This document shows positions 6,007 through 13,102 of a DNA stretch of 13,102 bases, piece after piece; the stretch's first letter is position 1, and every line of letters begins with the position of its first letter. The notes under the pieces were generated by a model. That model made no database searches. It was not told the DNA's origin and was given only the letters and a program-made list of their open reading frames with translations. The DNA is taken from positions 4,360 to 17,461 of the forward strand of contig JAHFEP010000026.1 in NCBI GenBank assembly GCA_023248415.1, given 5' to 3'. This DNA is from Nitrospirota bacterium (GTDB taxonomy: Bacteria; Nitrospirota; CAKKRA01; 9FT-COMBO-42-15). A program made the translations under genes and the position numbers.

Positions 6007-6841
6007 AATAGGCCACTATCTTTGCGAGCGTGCCCTTCAGCCTCTTTCTTTCAACAATAATATCAATCATGCCGTGTTCAAAAAGAAATTCTGACCTTTG
6101 AAAATTAGGCGGGAGCTGCTGCTTAATGGTCTGCTCAATGACCCTTTGTCCTGCAAATCCTATTAATGCCTTTGGCTCCGCAATAATAATATCACCAAGC
6201 ATTGCAAAGCTTGCTGTAACCCCGCCGAATGTCGGGTCTGTAAGTATGGAGATAAACGGCAGACCAGCATTACCGAGCCTTGCAACTGCAGCGCTGCTCT
6301 TTGCCATCTGCATCAGGGAAAGGATGCCTTCCTGCATCCTTGCGCCGCCAGAAGCATTGACAATTATAAGGGGCAATCTCAGATCTATTGCCTTCTCTAC
6401 AGCACGGGCAATCTTCTCGCCTACAACAGAGCCCATGCTGCCGCCCATGAAGCTGAAATTCAGGATACCCAAAACAATCTGATGTTCTTCAATAGCGCCG
6501 GTTCCAATTACTATGGCATCATTGTATCCTGTTTTTTTCTGGTAGTTCTTAAGCCGGTGTTTATATTTTATAGAGTCCTTGAATTCCAGCGGGTCTTCGG
6601 ATGTTAAATGGCTGTCAAACTCCTTAAATGTGCCTTCATCAATAAGCTGTGAGATTCTTTCCGCTACAGAGATAGGAAAATGATAACCGCACTTCGGGCA
6701 GACCTTATGGTTATTATCAACCTCTTTTCTGTATATAATCTCTTTGCAGCTATTGCATTTTATCCATAAGCCCTCTGGTATCTTTACCTTCTTCTCAGCA
6801 GGTATCTCCTTTGGGGTCTTCTCTTTTTTAAACCATGCCAT
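5996..6841 (-). CDS. accD: Acetyl-CoA carboxylase carboxyltransferase subunit beta
   Basis: With AccA it moves the carboxyl group from carboxybiotin-BCCP to acetyl-CoA, giving malonyl-CoA, the committed step of fatty acid synthesis. A zinc ribbon near the N-terminus has C29, C32, C48 and C51 (CNSC and CPKC). The crotonase-type carboxyltransferase fold follows, with FMGGSMGSVVGEKI, NASGGARMQEG and LTDPTFGGVTASFA. The length of 281 residues is normal. It starts directly after the stop of the upstream metallo-hydrolase gene (TAA then ATG, no gap). The only Shine-Dalgarno-like stretch, GGAAGGGAG, lies inside that gene's last codons, so translational coupling is likely. trpA-accD adjacency is common in bacteria; here three genes intervene. 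Its 3' end overlaps the convergent chemoreceptor gene by 11 bases, and no terminator is visible. Confidence 0.97.
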   Translation of the reverse strand: MAWFKKEKTPKEIPAEKKVKIPEGLWIKCNSCKEIIYRKEVDNNHKVCPKCGYHFPISVAERISQLIDEGTFKEFDSHLTSEDPLEFKDSIKYKHRLKNYQKKTGYNDAIVIGTGAIEEHQIVLGILNFSFMGGSMGSVVGEKIARAVEKAIDLRLPLIIVNASGGARMQEGILSLMQMAKSSAAVARLGNAGLPFISILTDPTFGGVTASFAMLGDIIIAEPKALIGFAGQRVIEQTIKQQLPPNFQRSEFLFEHGMIDIIVERKRLKGTLAKIVAYFKP

Positions 6842-7615
6842 TTAAAATTCATACTCCCTTCCGTCTTCAAGGAATATAATTTTATGGCTCTTTATAGTCC
6901 TTAATTCATTTTTCATTGATTCTATATCATACTGCGATTTCAGGTGATATATGTAGACAGGTATGTCCAGAGAATCTATCTTGGCAAGCTCCTTTTTTAC
7001 ATCTGCAGGTGTAAAATGCCCGCTTATATCAGCCAATTTCTGGGAGCTTGTTGGAAACGACGCCTCAATTATTGCCGCCTTCAGGCTGTCTGTCTTCTTA
7101 GCCTCTTCCCATATCTTTTCTGTTGCATTGGTATCGCTGCTGTATAGGATTGACACATTCTTTTTTCTTATAATAAAACCTGTTGTTGGCACTGTATGGT
7201 TGACCCTTACTGCCTTGACCTCAAAATCACCTACCTGTTCAAACACGTCCTCATTAATCTCTCTTAGTCTTATAACTGGTGAGCCAGAGCTTCCCTGAGG
7301 TATTGCTGTAAAATCAGGCCAGATTATATTATTCAGCATATATTTCTTTAAGCTCTCAATGACATCTTTTATTCCTATGATATTAATGGGCTCTTTTATC
7401 CTTCCAAATACCACATCAGTAAGAAATGGTATGCCTTTGATATGGTCAAAGTGCACATGGCTTATAAGGATGTTTTTAATCTTTATCAGCCCGTCAATAT
7501 CAATTGAAGTTGTTACAGTCCCTGCATCTAATAGCAGGCTGTTATCAATCAAAAACCCTGTTGTATGATAATCCGCAAGCTCTGTTCCATAACACCCCAA
7601 GACCTTTAATTTCAT
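6842..7615 (-). CDS. Metallo-beta-lactamase-fold hydrolase resembling class II cyclic-nucleotide phosphodiesterase
   Basis: The fold is shown by the metal-binding motif H53-V-H55-F-D57-H58 (SHVHFDHIKG) plus H140 (VNHTVPTTG), D161 (YSSDTNATEK), H200 (SGHFTP) and H224 (YIYHLK). These are the ligands expected for a two-metal site. The start MKLKVLGCYGTE with LLLDAGTVTTS, and the HTVPT and SGHFTP motifs, match proteins I know as class II 3',5'-cyclic-nucleotide phosphodiesterases (yeast PDE1 type). The hydrolase fold is certain and the cAMP/cGMP substrate is inferred. There is no signal peptide, so it is cytoplasmic. The Shine-Dalgarno AAGGAGA precedes the ATG. The gene lies 47 bases after a regulator with a cyclic-nucleotide-binding domain and abuts accD, which strengthens the link with cyclic nucleotides. 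Confidence 0.82.
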   Translation of the reverse strand: MKLKVLGCYGTELADYHTTGFLIDNSLLLDAGTVTTSIDIDGLIKIKNILISHVHFDHIKGIPFLTDVVFGRIKEPINIIGIKDVIESLKKYMLNNIIWPDFTAIPQGSSGSPVIRLREINEDVFEQVGDFEVKAVRVNHTVPTTGFIIRKKNVSILYSSDTNATEKIWEEAKKTDSLKAAIIEASFPTSSQKLADISGHFTPADVKKELAKIDSLDIPVYIYHLKSQYDIESMKNELRTIKSHKIIFLEDGREYEF

Positions 7616-7662
7616 TATCTCTCCTTTGTGATGGCCTCTCCTACGCGATGCAGCGATGAATA

Positions 7663-8325
7663 TTATGTTTCACCAACATCTCCAAAAATATCTTTCATCT
7701 CAAGGTATTTCATAAATTGGGTAAGCTGTTCTCTATTGGTTATAATTATCCTGCCCTCTCTTCTGTCTATAATACGGCTTTTGGCGATCTTGTCTATAAT
7801 CTTTTCTATCTGGTCCCTTGTCATGCCGAGCATGCTTGCCATATCTTCTGAAGTGGTATCAATAACAACACCGCCCATTACTGTATCAATACCCTTATCC
7901 TTTGCAATCTTTGCAAGGAGGTTTGCAACCCTGCTTGTATTATCTTTAATCATAAGGCTTTCTATCTGATTATCAGCCTCCTGAAGCCTCTGGGCGAGTT
8001 TTTTAATAATCCTCAGGGCTATCTCAGCATTTCCCTTTATCATTGTCTCAAAGGTATTCCTGTCAATTACCAGTATCTCGCTGTCGTCAACAACCTCTGC
8101 AGTAGCTGACCTCGGCTTATCATTCAGGATCGCCATCTCGCCAAAAAACTCCCCCTTTCCAATTACAGAAAGGGTCTTTTCTATATTCCTGACATTTTTG
8201 CTTATCTTGACCCTGCCGCTCTGGATGATAAACATCTCCTGTCCAATATCCCCTTCGCGAAAAAGAACTGTCCCCTTTGGAATGGTCTTTCCAAATCTCT
8301 CAAATAAAGGGCTGCTGTTGCTCAT
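7663..8325 (-). CDS. Crp/Fnr-family transcriptional regulator with cyclic-nucleotide-binding domain
   Basis: A 220-residue protein of standard Crp architecture. The N-terminal beta-roll covers about 8-95. It contains a well-kept phosphate-binding cassette, F61-G62-E63 followed by P71-R72-S73-A74-T75, with the Glu and Arg that bind the ribose and cyclic phosphate in Crp. The dimer helix lies at about 97-125. The C-terminal winged helix has a helix-turn-helix at about 158-185 (SEDMASMLGMTRDQIEKI). There are no Fnr-type N-terminal cysteines, so it is not an Fe-S oxygen sensor. An effector such as cAMP or cGMP is likely but unproven. The strong Shine-Dalgarno AGGAGG precedes the ATG. It lies 24 bases after the GAF/HD-GYP gene and before a phosphodiesterase-like gene. 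Targets are unknown; I saw no clear palindromic operator nearby. Confidence 0.92.
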   Translation of the reverse strand: MSNSSPLFERFGKTIPKGTVLFREGDIGQEMFIIQSGRVKISKNVRNIEKTLSVIGKGEFFGEMAILNDKPRSATAEVVDDSEILVIDRNTFETMIKGNAEIALRIIKKLAQRLQEADNQIESLMIKDNTSRVANLLAKIAKDKGIDTVMGGVVIDTTSEDMASMLGMTRDQIEKIIDKIAKSRIIDRREGRIIITNREQLTQFMKYLEMKDIFGDVGET

Positions 8326-8349
8326 TATACTTCCTCCTAATATGATTTT

Positions 8350-9498
8350 TTATAATAGACCGACCTTAACATTATCAGCATTTATATCCCCTGCCTCGTA
8401 TGCCTTTAAAAATGCCTCAACAACCCTGCTGTCAAATTGTGTGCCAGCAGACCCTCTTAATTCCTTAAATGCAACATCTATGCTGAGGCTCTCTTGATAA
8501 GGTCTTTCAGTTGTTATTGCATCAAATGTATCTGCAACAGATATAATTTTGGCGATTATAGGTATTTGATTATCACGAAGATGATCAGGATAACCATTGC
8601 CGTCCATCCTTTCGTGATGATAACGCATTCCCGGGATAACATCCTTTAACTGCTTGATATGACCCATTATCTCAGCGCCCCATACAGGATGCTGCTTTAC
8701 CTTCTCATACTCGTCAGGATTCAGCTTATCCCTTTTTCTTAAGATGCTGTCCTCTATGCCGATTTTTCCTATATCATGCAGAACTGCTGCAAGCCTTAAT
8801 CTTTCCAGTTCCGACTCCTTTAAGTCAAGATACTTTCCAATAGCAACGCTGTATTGTAATACACGTTTTGTATGTCCTCCTGTATACGGGTCCCTTTTTT
8901 CAATGGCATCTGCAAGAGCCTCTGCTGCGCAAAAGAATGTATCCCTCAGCTCCTGATACAGCCTTGACTTTTCAATTGCAATAGCAACCTGGTCTGCAAG
9001 GGAAATAAAACCCTCTAAGTCGTCATTTGTAAATCTTCCGCCCTTTAGCTTGTTTATAGACTGAAGAACGCCTATAACCTTTCCCTCTGATTTAACAGGC
9101 ACGCACATCATATTTCTTGTAACAAAGCTGGACTTTTTGTCTGCACCCTTAAAAAACCGAGGGTCATTCTGCACATCATCAATAATAACAGATTCTCCTG
9201 TTTTTGCAACCCAGCCTGCAATGCCTTCACCCATCTTCAGGCGAATCTCCTTGACCTTCTCGCCCTTTTCGCCGAGCGCTACTTCAAAAAAAAGCTCATT
9301 TGTTTCTTCATCAACCAAAAGCAGGGAGCCGACCTCTGATTCTGTAAGCCTTGTTGCAGCCTCAATAGCGCGCTTTCTGACCTCTTTCTGCTCCAGTGTT
9401 GAATTTAAAATAGTGCTCAAGGCCATAAGCGTTGATAACTGGGCCACCTTCTTTTCATATGCACCAGTTATCCGCACAGGATTCGCTTTTTTTCTCAT
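8350..9498 (-). CDS. GAF domain / HD-GYP domain protein, probable c-di-GMP phosphodiesterase
   Basis: A soluble 382-residue signalling protein. A GAF sensor domain covers about 24-178, with GEGIAGWVAKTGE and VPVKSEGKVIGVLQ typical of the family. An HD-GYP domain covers about 188-370. Its metal and catalytic motifs are intact: H209 (GGHTKRV), H241-D242 (VLHDIGKIGI), H270 (HPVWGAEIM), H294-H295 (HHERMDGNGYP, with GYP at 302-304) and D323 (VADTFDA). HD-GYP proteins hydrolyse cyclic di-GMP, some also cGAMP, so this one is expected to be active under control of whatever its GAF binds. The ATG follows the trpA stop after 8 bases with a modest TTAGG ribosome-binding site. It is the first of three signalling genes inserted between trpA and accD. 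Confidence 0.93.
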   Translation of the reverse strand: MRKKANPVRITGAYEKKVAQLSTLMALSTILNSTLEQKEVRKRAIEAATRLTESEVGSLLLVDEETNELFFEVALGEKGEKVKEIRLKMGEGIAGWVAKTGESVIIDDVQNDPRFFKGADKKSSFVTRNMMCVPVKSEGKVIGVLQSINKLKGGRFTNDDLEGFISLADQVAIAIEKSRLYQELRDTFFCAAEALADAIEKRDPYTGGHTKRVLQYSVAIGKYLDLKESELERLRLAAVLHDIGKIGIEDSILRKRDKLNPDEYEKVKQHPVWGAEIMGHIKQLKDVIPGMRYHHERMDGNGYPDHLRDNQIPIIAKIISVADTFDAITTERPYQESLSIDVAFKELRGSAGTQFDSRVVEAFLKAYEAGDINADNVKVGLL

Positions 9499-9506
9499 AG
9501 CTATAC

Positions 9507-10313
9507 CTAAGTCCTAATAATAATACCACTTTTCAGGTTTTTTACAAAGCCTGAAACAGTCTCAATCAAAGCCGGATTATTTATGTTCTTTTCTACAGCA
9601 CTTACTATAGCGCTTCCAACAATAACGCCGTCAGCAAAAGATGCAATCCTCTTTGCCTGCTCTGGTGTGGATATGCCAAAACCTACTGCAATAGGTTTAT
9701 CAGTTGTCTTTCTGATTTTATTGACCGATGCCTCTACTGTTTCAGGCAGCGACTCCCTTGCGCCTGTAACACCTGTAAGGGATACATAATAAATAAAGCC
9801 TGTTGAAACAGAGGCGACCATTTTTATCCTTTCCCTTGTGCTTGTTGGCGCAAGCAGGAATATTGTATCCAAACCTTTCTTTTTTCCCTCTTCAATTATA
9901 CCCTCTCCCTCTTCTGGTGGCAAGTCAGGAACTATAATTCCGTCCACGCCTGCATCATTTGCATCCTTTACAAATTCTGAAACACCGTATTTAAATACAG
10001 GGTTGTAATAGGTCATAAGAACAAGCGGTATCTCTGTTGTTATTCTAAGCTCTTTTACAAGGCCTATTATCTTTTTTAATGTTGTTCCTGCTTTCAAAGA
10101 CCTGTAAGACGCCTTTTGAATTACCGGGCCGTCAGCAATAGGGTCTGAGAATGGCACGCCAAGCTCAATAATATCAGCGCCTGCCTTTTCCATTTCTATT
10201 ACAAGCCTCTTTGTTGTATCAAGGTCAGGGTCGCCTGCTGTAATAAAGGGAATAAGCGCCTTCTGATTGCTTTGTTTTAATTTATTAAAAGTTTTTTCTA
10301 TTCTTGACTGCAA
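9507..10313 (-). CDS. trpA: Tryptophan synthase alpha subunit
   Basis: Cleaves indole-3-glycerol phosphate to indole and glyceraldehyde 3-phosphate; indole is channelled to TrpB. The TIM barrel is complete at 268 residues. It has the catalytic pair E50 (ELGVPFSDP) and D61 (IADGPVIQ), the mobile loop with SLTGVTGAR, and the phosphate-binding ends VGFGIS and DGVIVGSAIV. The start is a TTG codon (10313-10311). It is supported by AAGAAGGG seven bases upstream and by alignment of QSRIEKTFNKL with other TrpA N-termini. It is separated from trpB by a 123-bp palindromic element, unlike the overlapping junctions elsewhere in the trp string, so it may be translated and even transcribed less tightly with trpB. 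Confidence 0.97.
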   Translation of the reverse strand: MQSRIEKTFNKLKQSNQKALIPFITAGDPDLDTTKRLVIEMEKAGADIIELGVPFSDPIADGPVIQKASYRSLKAGTTLKKIIGLVKELRITTEIPLVLMTYYNPVFKYGVSEFVKDANDAGVDGIIVPDLPPEEGEGIIEEGKKKGLDTIFLLAPTSTRERIKMVASVSTGFIYYVSLTGVTGARESLPETVEASVNKIRKTTDKPIAVGFGISTPEQAKRIASFADGVIVGSAIVSAVEKNINNPALIETVSGFVKNLKSGIIIRT

Positions 10314-10329
10314 TATATTTCCCTTCTTA

Positions 10330-10452
10330 GAGGCTGTTCAAAAAGCTCCAGATGCAAGGCGGAGCAAGGACTCGCACCGCAGCATACATGTTAGTATGTG
10401 AGGATGCGAGGCCGAAGCGACAACGCTGCAGATGGACTTTTTCAACAGCCTC
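10330..10452. repeat. 123-bp palindromic element (MITE-like) between trpB and trpA
   Basis: The ends are near-perfect inverted repeats: GAGGCTGTT then c/g then AAAAAG then TCCA on each side. Imperfect pairing continues through TGCA and CTCGCA/TGCGAG to a central CATAC-ATGTTA-GTATG hairpin. The whole element can fold into one long stem. It has no ORF. One terminal repeat overlaps the TGA stop of trpB (10453-10451), and the other ends about 17 bases before the trpA start. The structure suggests a non-autonomous mobile element or dispersed intergenic repeat. Confidence 0.8.
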
Positions 10453-11692
10453 AAATCTTTTCTCCCATTGCCTTTGCAACCTGATGCACATCCTTGTCTC
10501 CCCTGCCTGAGAGGTTAACGATTATAATCTTATTCTTAGACAATCCTGGCGCAAGCTTCATTAAATACGCAATAGCATGGGCGCTCTCTAAGGCAGGTAT
10601 AATCCCTTCGTCCTCGCTTAGAAGTTTAAAGCCTTCAAGCGCCTCATTATCTGTTATATATGTATATTCTGTCCTGTTATTATCGTGGTAATAGGCATGT
10701 TCAGGCCCAACAGCAGAATAGTCAAGGCCTGCAGAGATAGAATGGGTTACCTTAATCTGGCCGTCATCATCCTGAAGCACATAGGTCTTTGTCCCCTGCA
10801 GGATTCCAACAGAGCCGCCTGCAAATCTTGCAGCATGCTCTCCTGTCTCTATGCCGTGCCCCCCTGCCTCTACGCCGAGCATTTTTATTTTTTTGTCCTT
10901 AATAAAGGCATTAAAGAGGCCTATTGCATTGCTCCCTCCGCCAACACAGGCAACAAGATAGTCAGGCAGCCTTTTTTCTGCCTTCAAAATCTGCTGCCTT
11001 GCCTCTTTGCCAATAATGGACTGAAAGTCCCTTACTATCATTGGATACGGATGAGGGCCTAAAACAGAGCCGAGGATATAATGTGTGTCTTTTACATTTG
11101 TAGTCCAGTCGCGCATTGCCTCGCTTATTGCATCCTTTAGTGTTTTGCTTCCAGTGTCAACTGGCGTTACCTTTGCGCCGAGGAGCTTCATACGGAATAC
11201 ATTGATTGCCTGGCGCTCTATATCAACAGAGCCCATATACACCTCGCACTCAAGGCCGAACATCGCAGAAACTGTTGCAGTTGCAACGCCGTGCTGTCCT
11301 GCGCCTGTCTCTGCAATAATCCTCTTTTTTCCCATCCTCTTTGCAATGAGTATCTGGCCCATTGTATTATTAATCTTATGTGCGCCAGTATGGCAGAGGT
11401 CTTCTCTTTTCAAATATATCCTTGCGCCGCCGAGCCTCTTTGTAAGCCTCTCTGCAAAGAATAAAGGCGTTGGTCTGCCGACATACTCTTTTAGATGATA
11501 ACTAAGCTCCTCCTGAAATTTCTTATCCTTCTTTGCATACAGATACGCCTTTGTAAGCTCCTCTAAGGCAGGCATCAGGGTCTCTGGCGCAAACCTTCCG
11601 CCATATATCCCAAAATGCCCCATCTCGTCAGGCAGATTTTGACCCTTGACCCTTGACCCTTGACCCTTGAATTTTAAACCTTTAACCTTCAT
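10451..11692 (-). CDS. trpB: Tryptophan synthase beta subunit with repeat-derived N-terminus
   Basis: Joins indole with serine to give tryptophan, using pyridoxal phosphate. Conserved parts include GHFGIYGGRFAPETL (from residue 25), the PLP lysine K106 in HTGAHKINNT, ETGAGQHG (128-135) and the phosphate-binding GGGSNAIG (251-258), ending near SGRGDKDVHQVAKA. ATG 11692 overlaps the trpF stop by four bases (ATGA). The first 18 codons from there come from a degenerate 7-bp repeat and look unlike any TrpB; the family-like sequence begins at about N19-L20-P21-D22. ATG 11623 (M24) is the alternative start but has no clear Shine-Dalgarno. The stop codon lies in the terminal repeat of the downstream palindromic element. 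Confidence 0.96.
   Translation of the reverse strand: MKVKGLKFKGQGSRVKGQNLPDEMGHFGIYGGRFAPETLMPALEELTKAYLYAKKDKKFQEELSYHLKEYVGRPTPLFFAERLTKRLGGARIYLKREDLCHTGAHKINNTMGQILIAKRMGKKRIIAETGAGQHGVATATVSAMFGLECEVYMGSVDIERQAINVFRMKLLGAKVTPVDTGSKTLKDAISEAMRDWTTNVKDTHYILGSVLGPHPYPMIVRDFQSIIGKEARQQILKAEKRLPDYLVACVGGGSNAIGLFNAFIKDKKIKMLGVEAGGHGIETGEHAARFAGGSVGILQGTKTYVLQDDDGQIKVTHSISAGLDYSAVGPEHAYYHDNNRTEYTYITDNEALEGFKLLSEDEGIIPALESAHAIAYLMKLAPGLSKNKIIIVNLSGRGDKDVHQVAKAMGEKI
11641..11689 (-). repeat. Heptamer tandem repeat in the 5' end of trpB
   Basis: Read on the minus strand directly after ATG 11692, seven consecutive 7-base units fill this stretch: AAGGTTA, AAGGTTT, AAAATTC and then AAGGGTC four times. 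Four copies are perfect (11641-11668) and three are degenerate. It is translated as a lysine/glycine-rich stretch. Seven bases is not a multiple of three, so loss or gain of one unit would shift the frame from the upstream ATG. Confidence 0.85.
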
Positions 11693-12300
11693 ACTTTTTT
11701 TACTTTCTCTATAAACATCTTAATCTTTTGATGATCCTTTACCCCCTTCTCTTTTTCAACACCGCTTGACACATCAACTGCATAAGGCCGGACAACCTTG
11801 ATGGCATCAGCAACATTTTCAGCCGTAAGCCCGCCAGCAACAATTATCTTATTAAATATCTTTGCCTCCCTTGCAATCTCCCAGTTAAATATCCTTCCTG
11901 TGCCGCCTTTTAAACTCTTATCGTATGTATCAAGGAGAAGGGCGCATGCCTTATATGTCTTTACCTCTGTCAGGTTCTCCATGCCCCTTACCCTTATTGC
12001 CTTTATAACCCGTTTATTTAACCTTTCACAGAACTCAGGCGGTTCCTCGCCGTGCAACTGCACTACATCAATATTTGCCTCTGAGATAATCCCTTTTATC
12101 TCTGCCTCTGTCTGGTCTGCAAAAACACCAACAGTTGTTACAAAAGGCGGAAGCCTCTTTATGATTTCCCATGCCTTCTTTGGCTCAACATACCTTGGGC
12201 TTTTTTTATAAAATACAAAGCCGAGCGCATCTGCCCCTGCCTCTGATGCAAACAGGGCGTCATCTAAATTTGTAATCCCGCAAATCTTTACAAGCGTCAT
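11689..12300 (-). CDS. trpF: Phosphoribosylanthranilate isomerase
   Basis: Converts N-(5-phosphoribosyl)anthranilate to the carboxyphenylamino-deoxyribulose phosphate that TrpC uses. It is a monofunctional 203-residue TIM barrel. The general base C7 lies in KICGIT and the general acid D124 in LLLDTYD. GADALGFVF, VQLHGEE, GGTGRIFNW, IVAGGL and VDVSSGVE are all family hallmarks. The start ATG overlaps the trpC stop by one base (TAATG), and the Shine-Dalgarno AAGGAG is inside the last trpC codons, so translation is coupled. Its own stop overlaps the upstream ATG of trpB by four bases. Confidence 0.97.
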   Translation of the reverse strand: MTLVKICGITNLDDALFASEAGADALGFVFYKKSPRYVEPKKAWEIIKRLPPFVTTVGVFADQTEAEIKGIISEANIDVVQLHGEEPPEFCERLNKRVIKAIRVRGMENLTEVKTYKACALLLDTYDKSLKGGTGRIFNWEIAREAKIFNKIIVAGGLTAENVADAIKVVRPYAVDVSSGVEKEKGVKDHQKIKMFIEKVKKV

Positions 12301-13102
12301 TATACTCCTTCAGGTATAAGCCCTAAAAGCTCCCTTATCTTCTTTGCGATATCATTTTCCCTCATCAATGCAGTGCCGATGAGCACAGCATCTATGCCTG
12401 CCTTTTGCATCTGAACAATATCGTATCTGTTATTGAACCCGCTCTCGCTTACAATAATTCTATCTTGCGGTATCTCATCCTTTAGCCTGTATGTTGTCCC
12501 GATATCTGTCTTAAAGGTCTTCAGGTCCCTGTTATTTATGCCGATAATCGCTGCCTTTGTCTGAAGCGCCTTATCAAGCTCCTTTTTATCATGTATCTCT
12601 ACAATTGCATCCATATTCATATCTGATAAAAGGCCGATGTATTCGTCTATCTGTATCCTGTCAAGGAGTGATGCAATCAACAAAATTGCATCTGCGCCAA
12701 AAACCCTTGCCTCATATATCTGAAAAGGGTCAATTATAAAGTCCTTTCGCAGGATCGGAATTTTTACAATATTTCTTACATCTGAAAGATATTCAATATT
12801 TCCAAGAAAATATTTTTCCTCTGTTAAAACAGATATTGCAGATGCGCCTGCCTCCTCATATATCCATGCAATCCTCTGAGGATTAAAGTCCTCCCTGATA
12901 ATCCCTTTTGACGGCGACGCCTTTTTTATCTCCGCAATAAGCCTGATCGGAGACTCCTTCTTATCCCCTCTTCTTACCGCCTTTTTAAAACCCCTTGTAT
13001 CAGGCAGGTCTTTTATCCTTGCCTTCAACTCTGACAGGGGCAGGGTTATTTTTCTGCTTCTTATCTCCTCTTTCTTATTGCTTACAATCTCGTCAAGTAT
13101 CA
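12300..13102 (-). CDS. trpC: Indole-3-glycerol phosphate synthase (first base beyond right edge)
   Basis: Closes the indole ring from the TrpF product. The frame runs unbroken to the right edge: 13100 onward reads ILDEIVSNKKEEIRSR, the usual N-terminus of this family. The codon before it is NTG with N just outside the window, so the true start is almost surely at 13103, giving 267 residues. The TTG at 13028 would cut off this conserved helix. In that numbering the catalytic residues are E58 and K60 (AEIKKASPSKG), K120 (ILRKDFI), E169 (IVEIHD) and E220 (VSESG), with GINNRDL also present. It overlaps trpF by one base. Upstream trp genes (trpE, trpG, trpD) would be expected beyond the edge. Confidence 0.96.
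   Translation of the reverse strand, partial: ILDEIVSNKKEEIRSRKITLPLSELKARIKDLPDTRGFKKAVRRGDKKESPIRLIAEIKKASPSKGIIREDFNPQRIAWIYEEAGASAISVLTEEKYFLGNIEYLSDVRNIVKIPILRKDFIIDPFQIYEARVFGADAILLIASLLDRIQIDEYIGLLSDMNMDAIVEIHDKKELDKALQTKAAIIGINNRDLKTFKTDIGTTYRLKDEIPQDRIIVSESGFNNRYDIVQMQKAGIDAVLIGTALMRENDIAKKIRELLGLIPEGV

Noticed and set aside
6842..7615. Ribonuclease Z or beta-lactamase identity for the metallo-hydrolase
   Set aside because: The fold is shared, but the LLLDAGTVTTS, HTVPTTG and SGHFTP pattern fits class II cyclic-nucleotide phosphodiesterases better, and there is no signal peptide as expected for a lactamase.
8341..8390. Internal promoter before the Crp-type regulator
   Set aside because: TATTAT is present on the minus strand in the short gap region, but no acceptable -35 hexamer lies 15-19 bases before it.
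10330..10452. Tryptophan attenuator between trpB and trpA
   Set aside because: It has no leader peptide with tandem Trp codons, and the terminal inverted repeats fit a mobile repeat better.

Overview
The window reads as ordinary bacterial chromosome from a Gram-negative organism. An exported sulfurtransferase and a transmembrane chemoreceptor support that, and moderately low GC, many ATA and AGG codons and several small palindromic repeats fit a Deltaproteobacteria- or Nitrospirota-like lineage. The lineage is inference from gene order and style; there is no marker here to fix it. Nearly every base is accounted for, and no gene-free stretch exceeds about 250 bases.

Left part, minus strand (1-2411): a tRNA-Val(GAC) gene, then thrS (threonyl-tRNA synthetase), then infC (translation factor IF-3, cut by the left edge). 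This is the start of the widespread thrS-infC translation cluster. A strong promoter stands before the tRNA, and a terminator-like hairpin lies between the tRNA and the conserved part of thrS. infC appears to begin at a rare AUA codon.

Middle part, plus strand (2457-6006): a divergent promoter drives an exported two-domain rhodanese-like protein. A stretch of C/G-rich hairpins follows, then a large methyl-accepting chemotaxis protein. The -35 hexamers of the leftward and rightward promoters lie in the two arms of one palindromic repeat.

Right part, minus strand (13102 to 5996): one long, tightly packed gene string, trpC-trpF-trpB-trpA, then a GAF/HD-GYP protein, a Crp/Fnr-type regulator, a class II cyclic-nucleotide phosphodiesterase-like metallo-hydrolase, and accD. 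The trp genes give the last steps of tryptophan synthesis: phosphoribosylanthranilate isomerase, indole-glycerol-phosphate synthase and both tryptophan synthase subunits. accD supplies the carboxyltransferase beta subunit for fatty acid synthesis. Three second-messenger genes sit between trpA and accD, two genes that are neighbours in many bacteria. A 123-bp palindromic element separates trpB from trpA, and a heptamer repeat makes up the extreme 5' end of trpB.

I found no phage, IS transposase, CRISPR array or defence system. The best candidates for something new are regulatory: the AUA start of infC, the thrS start region, the shared palindromic promoter, the heptamer repeat in trpB, and the cyclic-nucleotide/c-di-GMP gene trio inside the trp-accD string.
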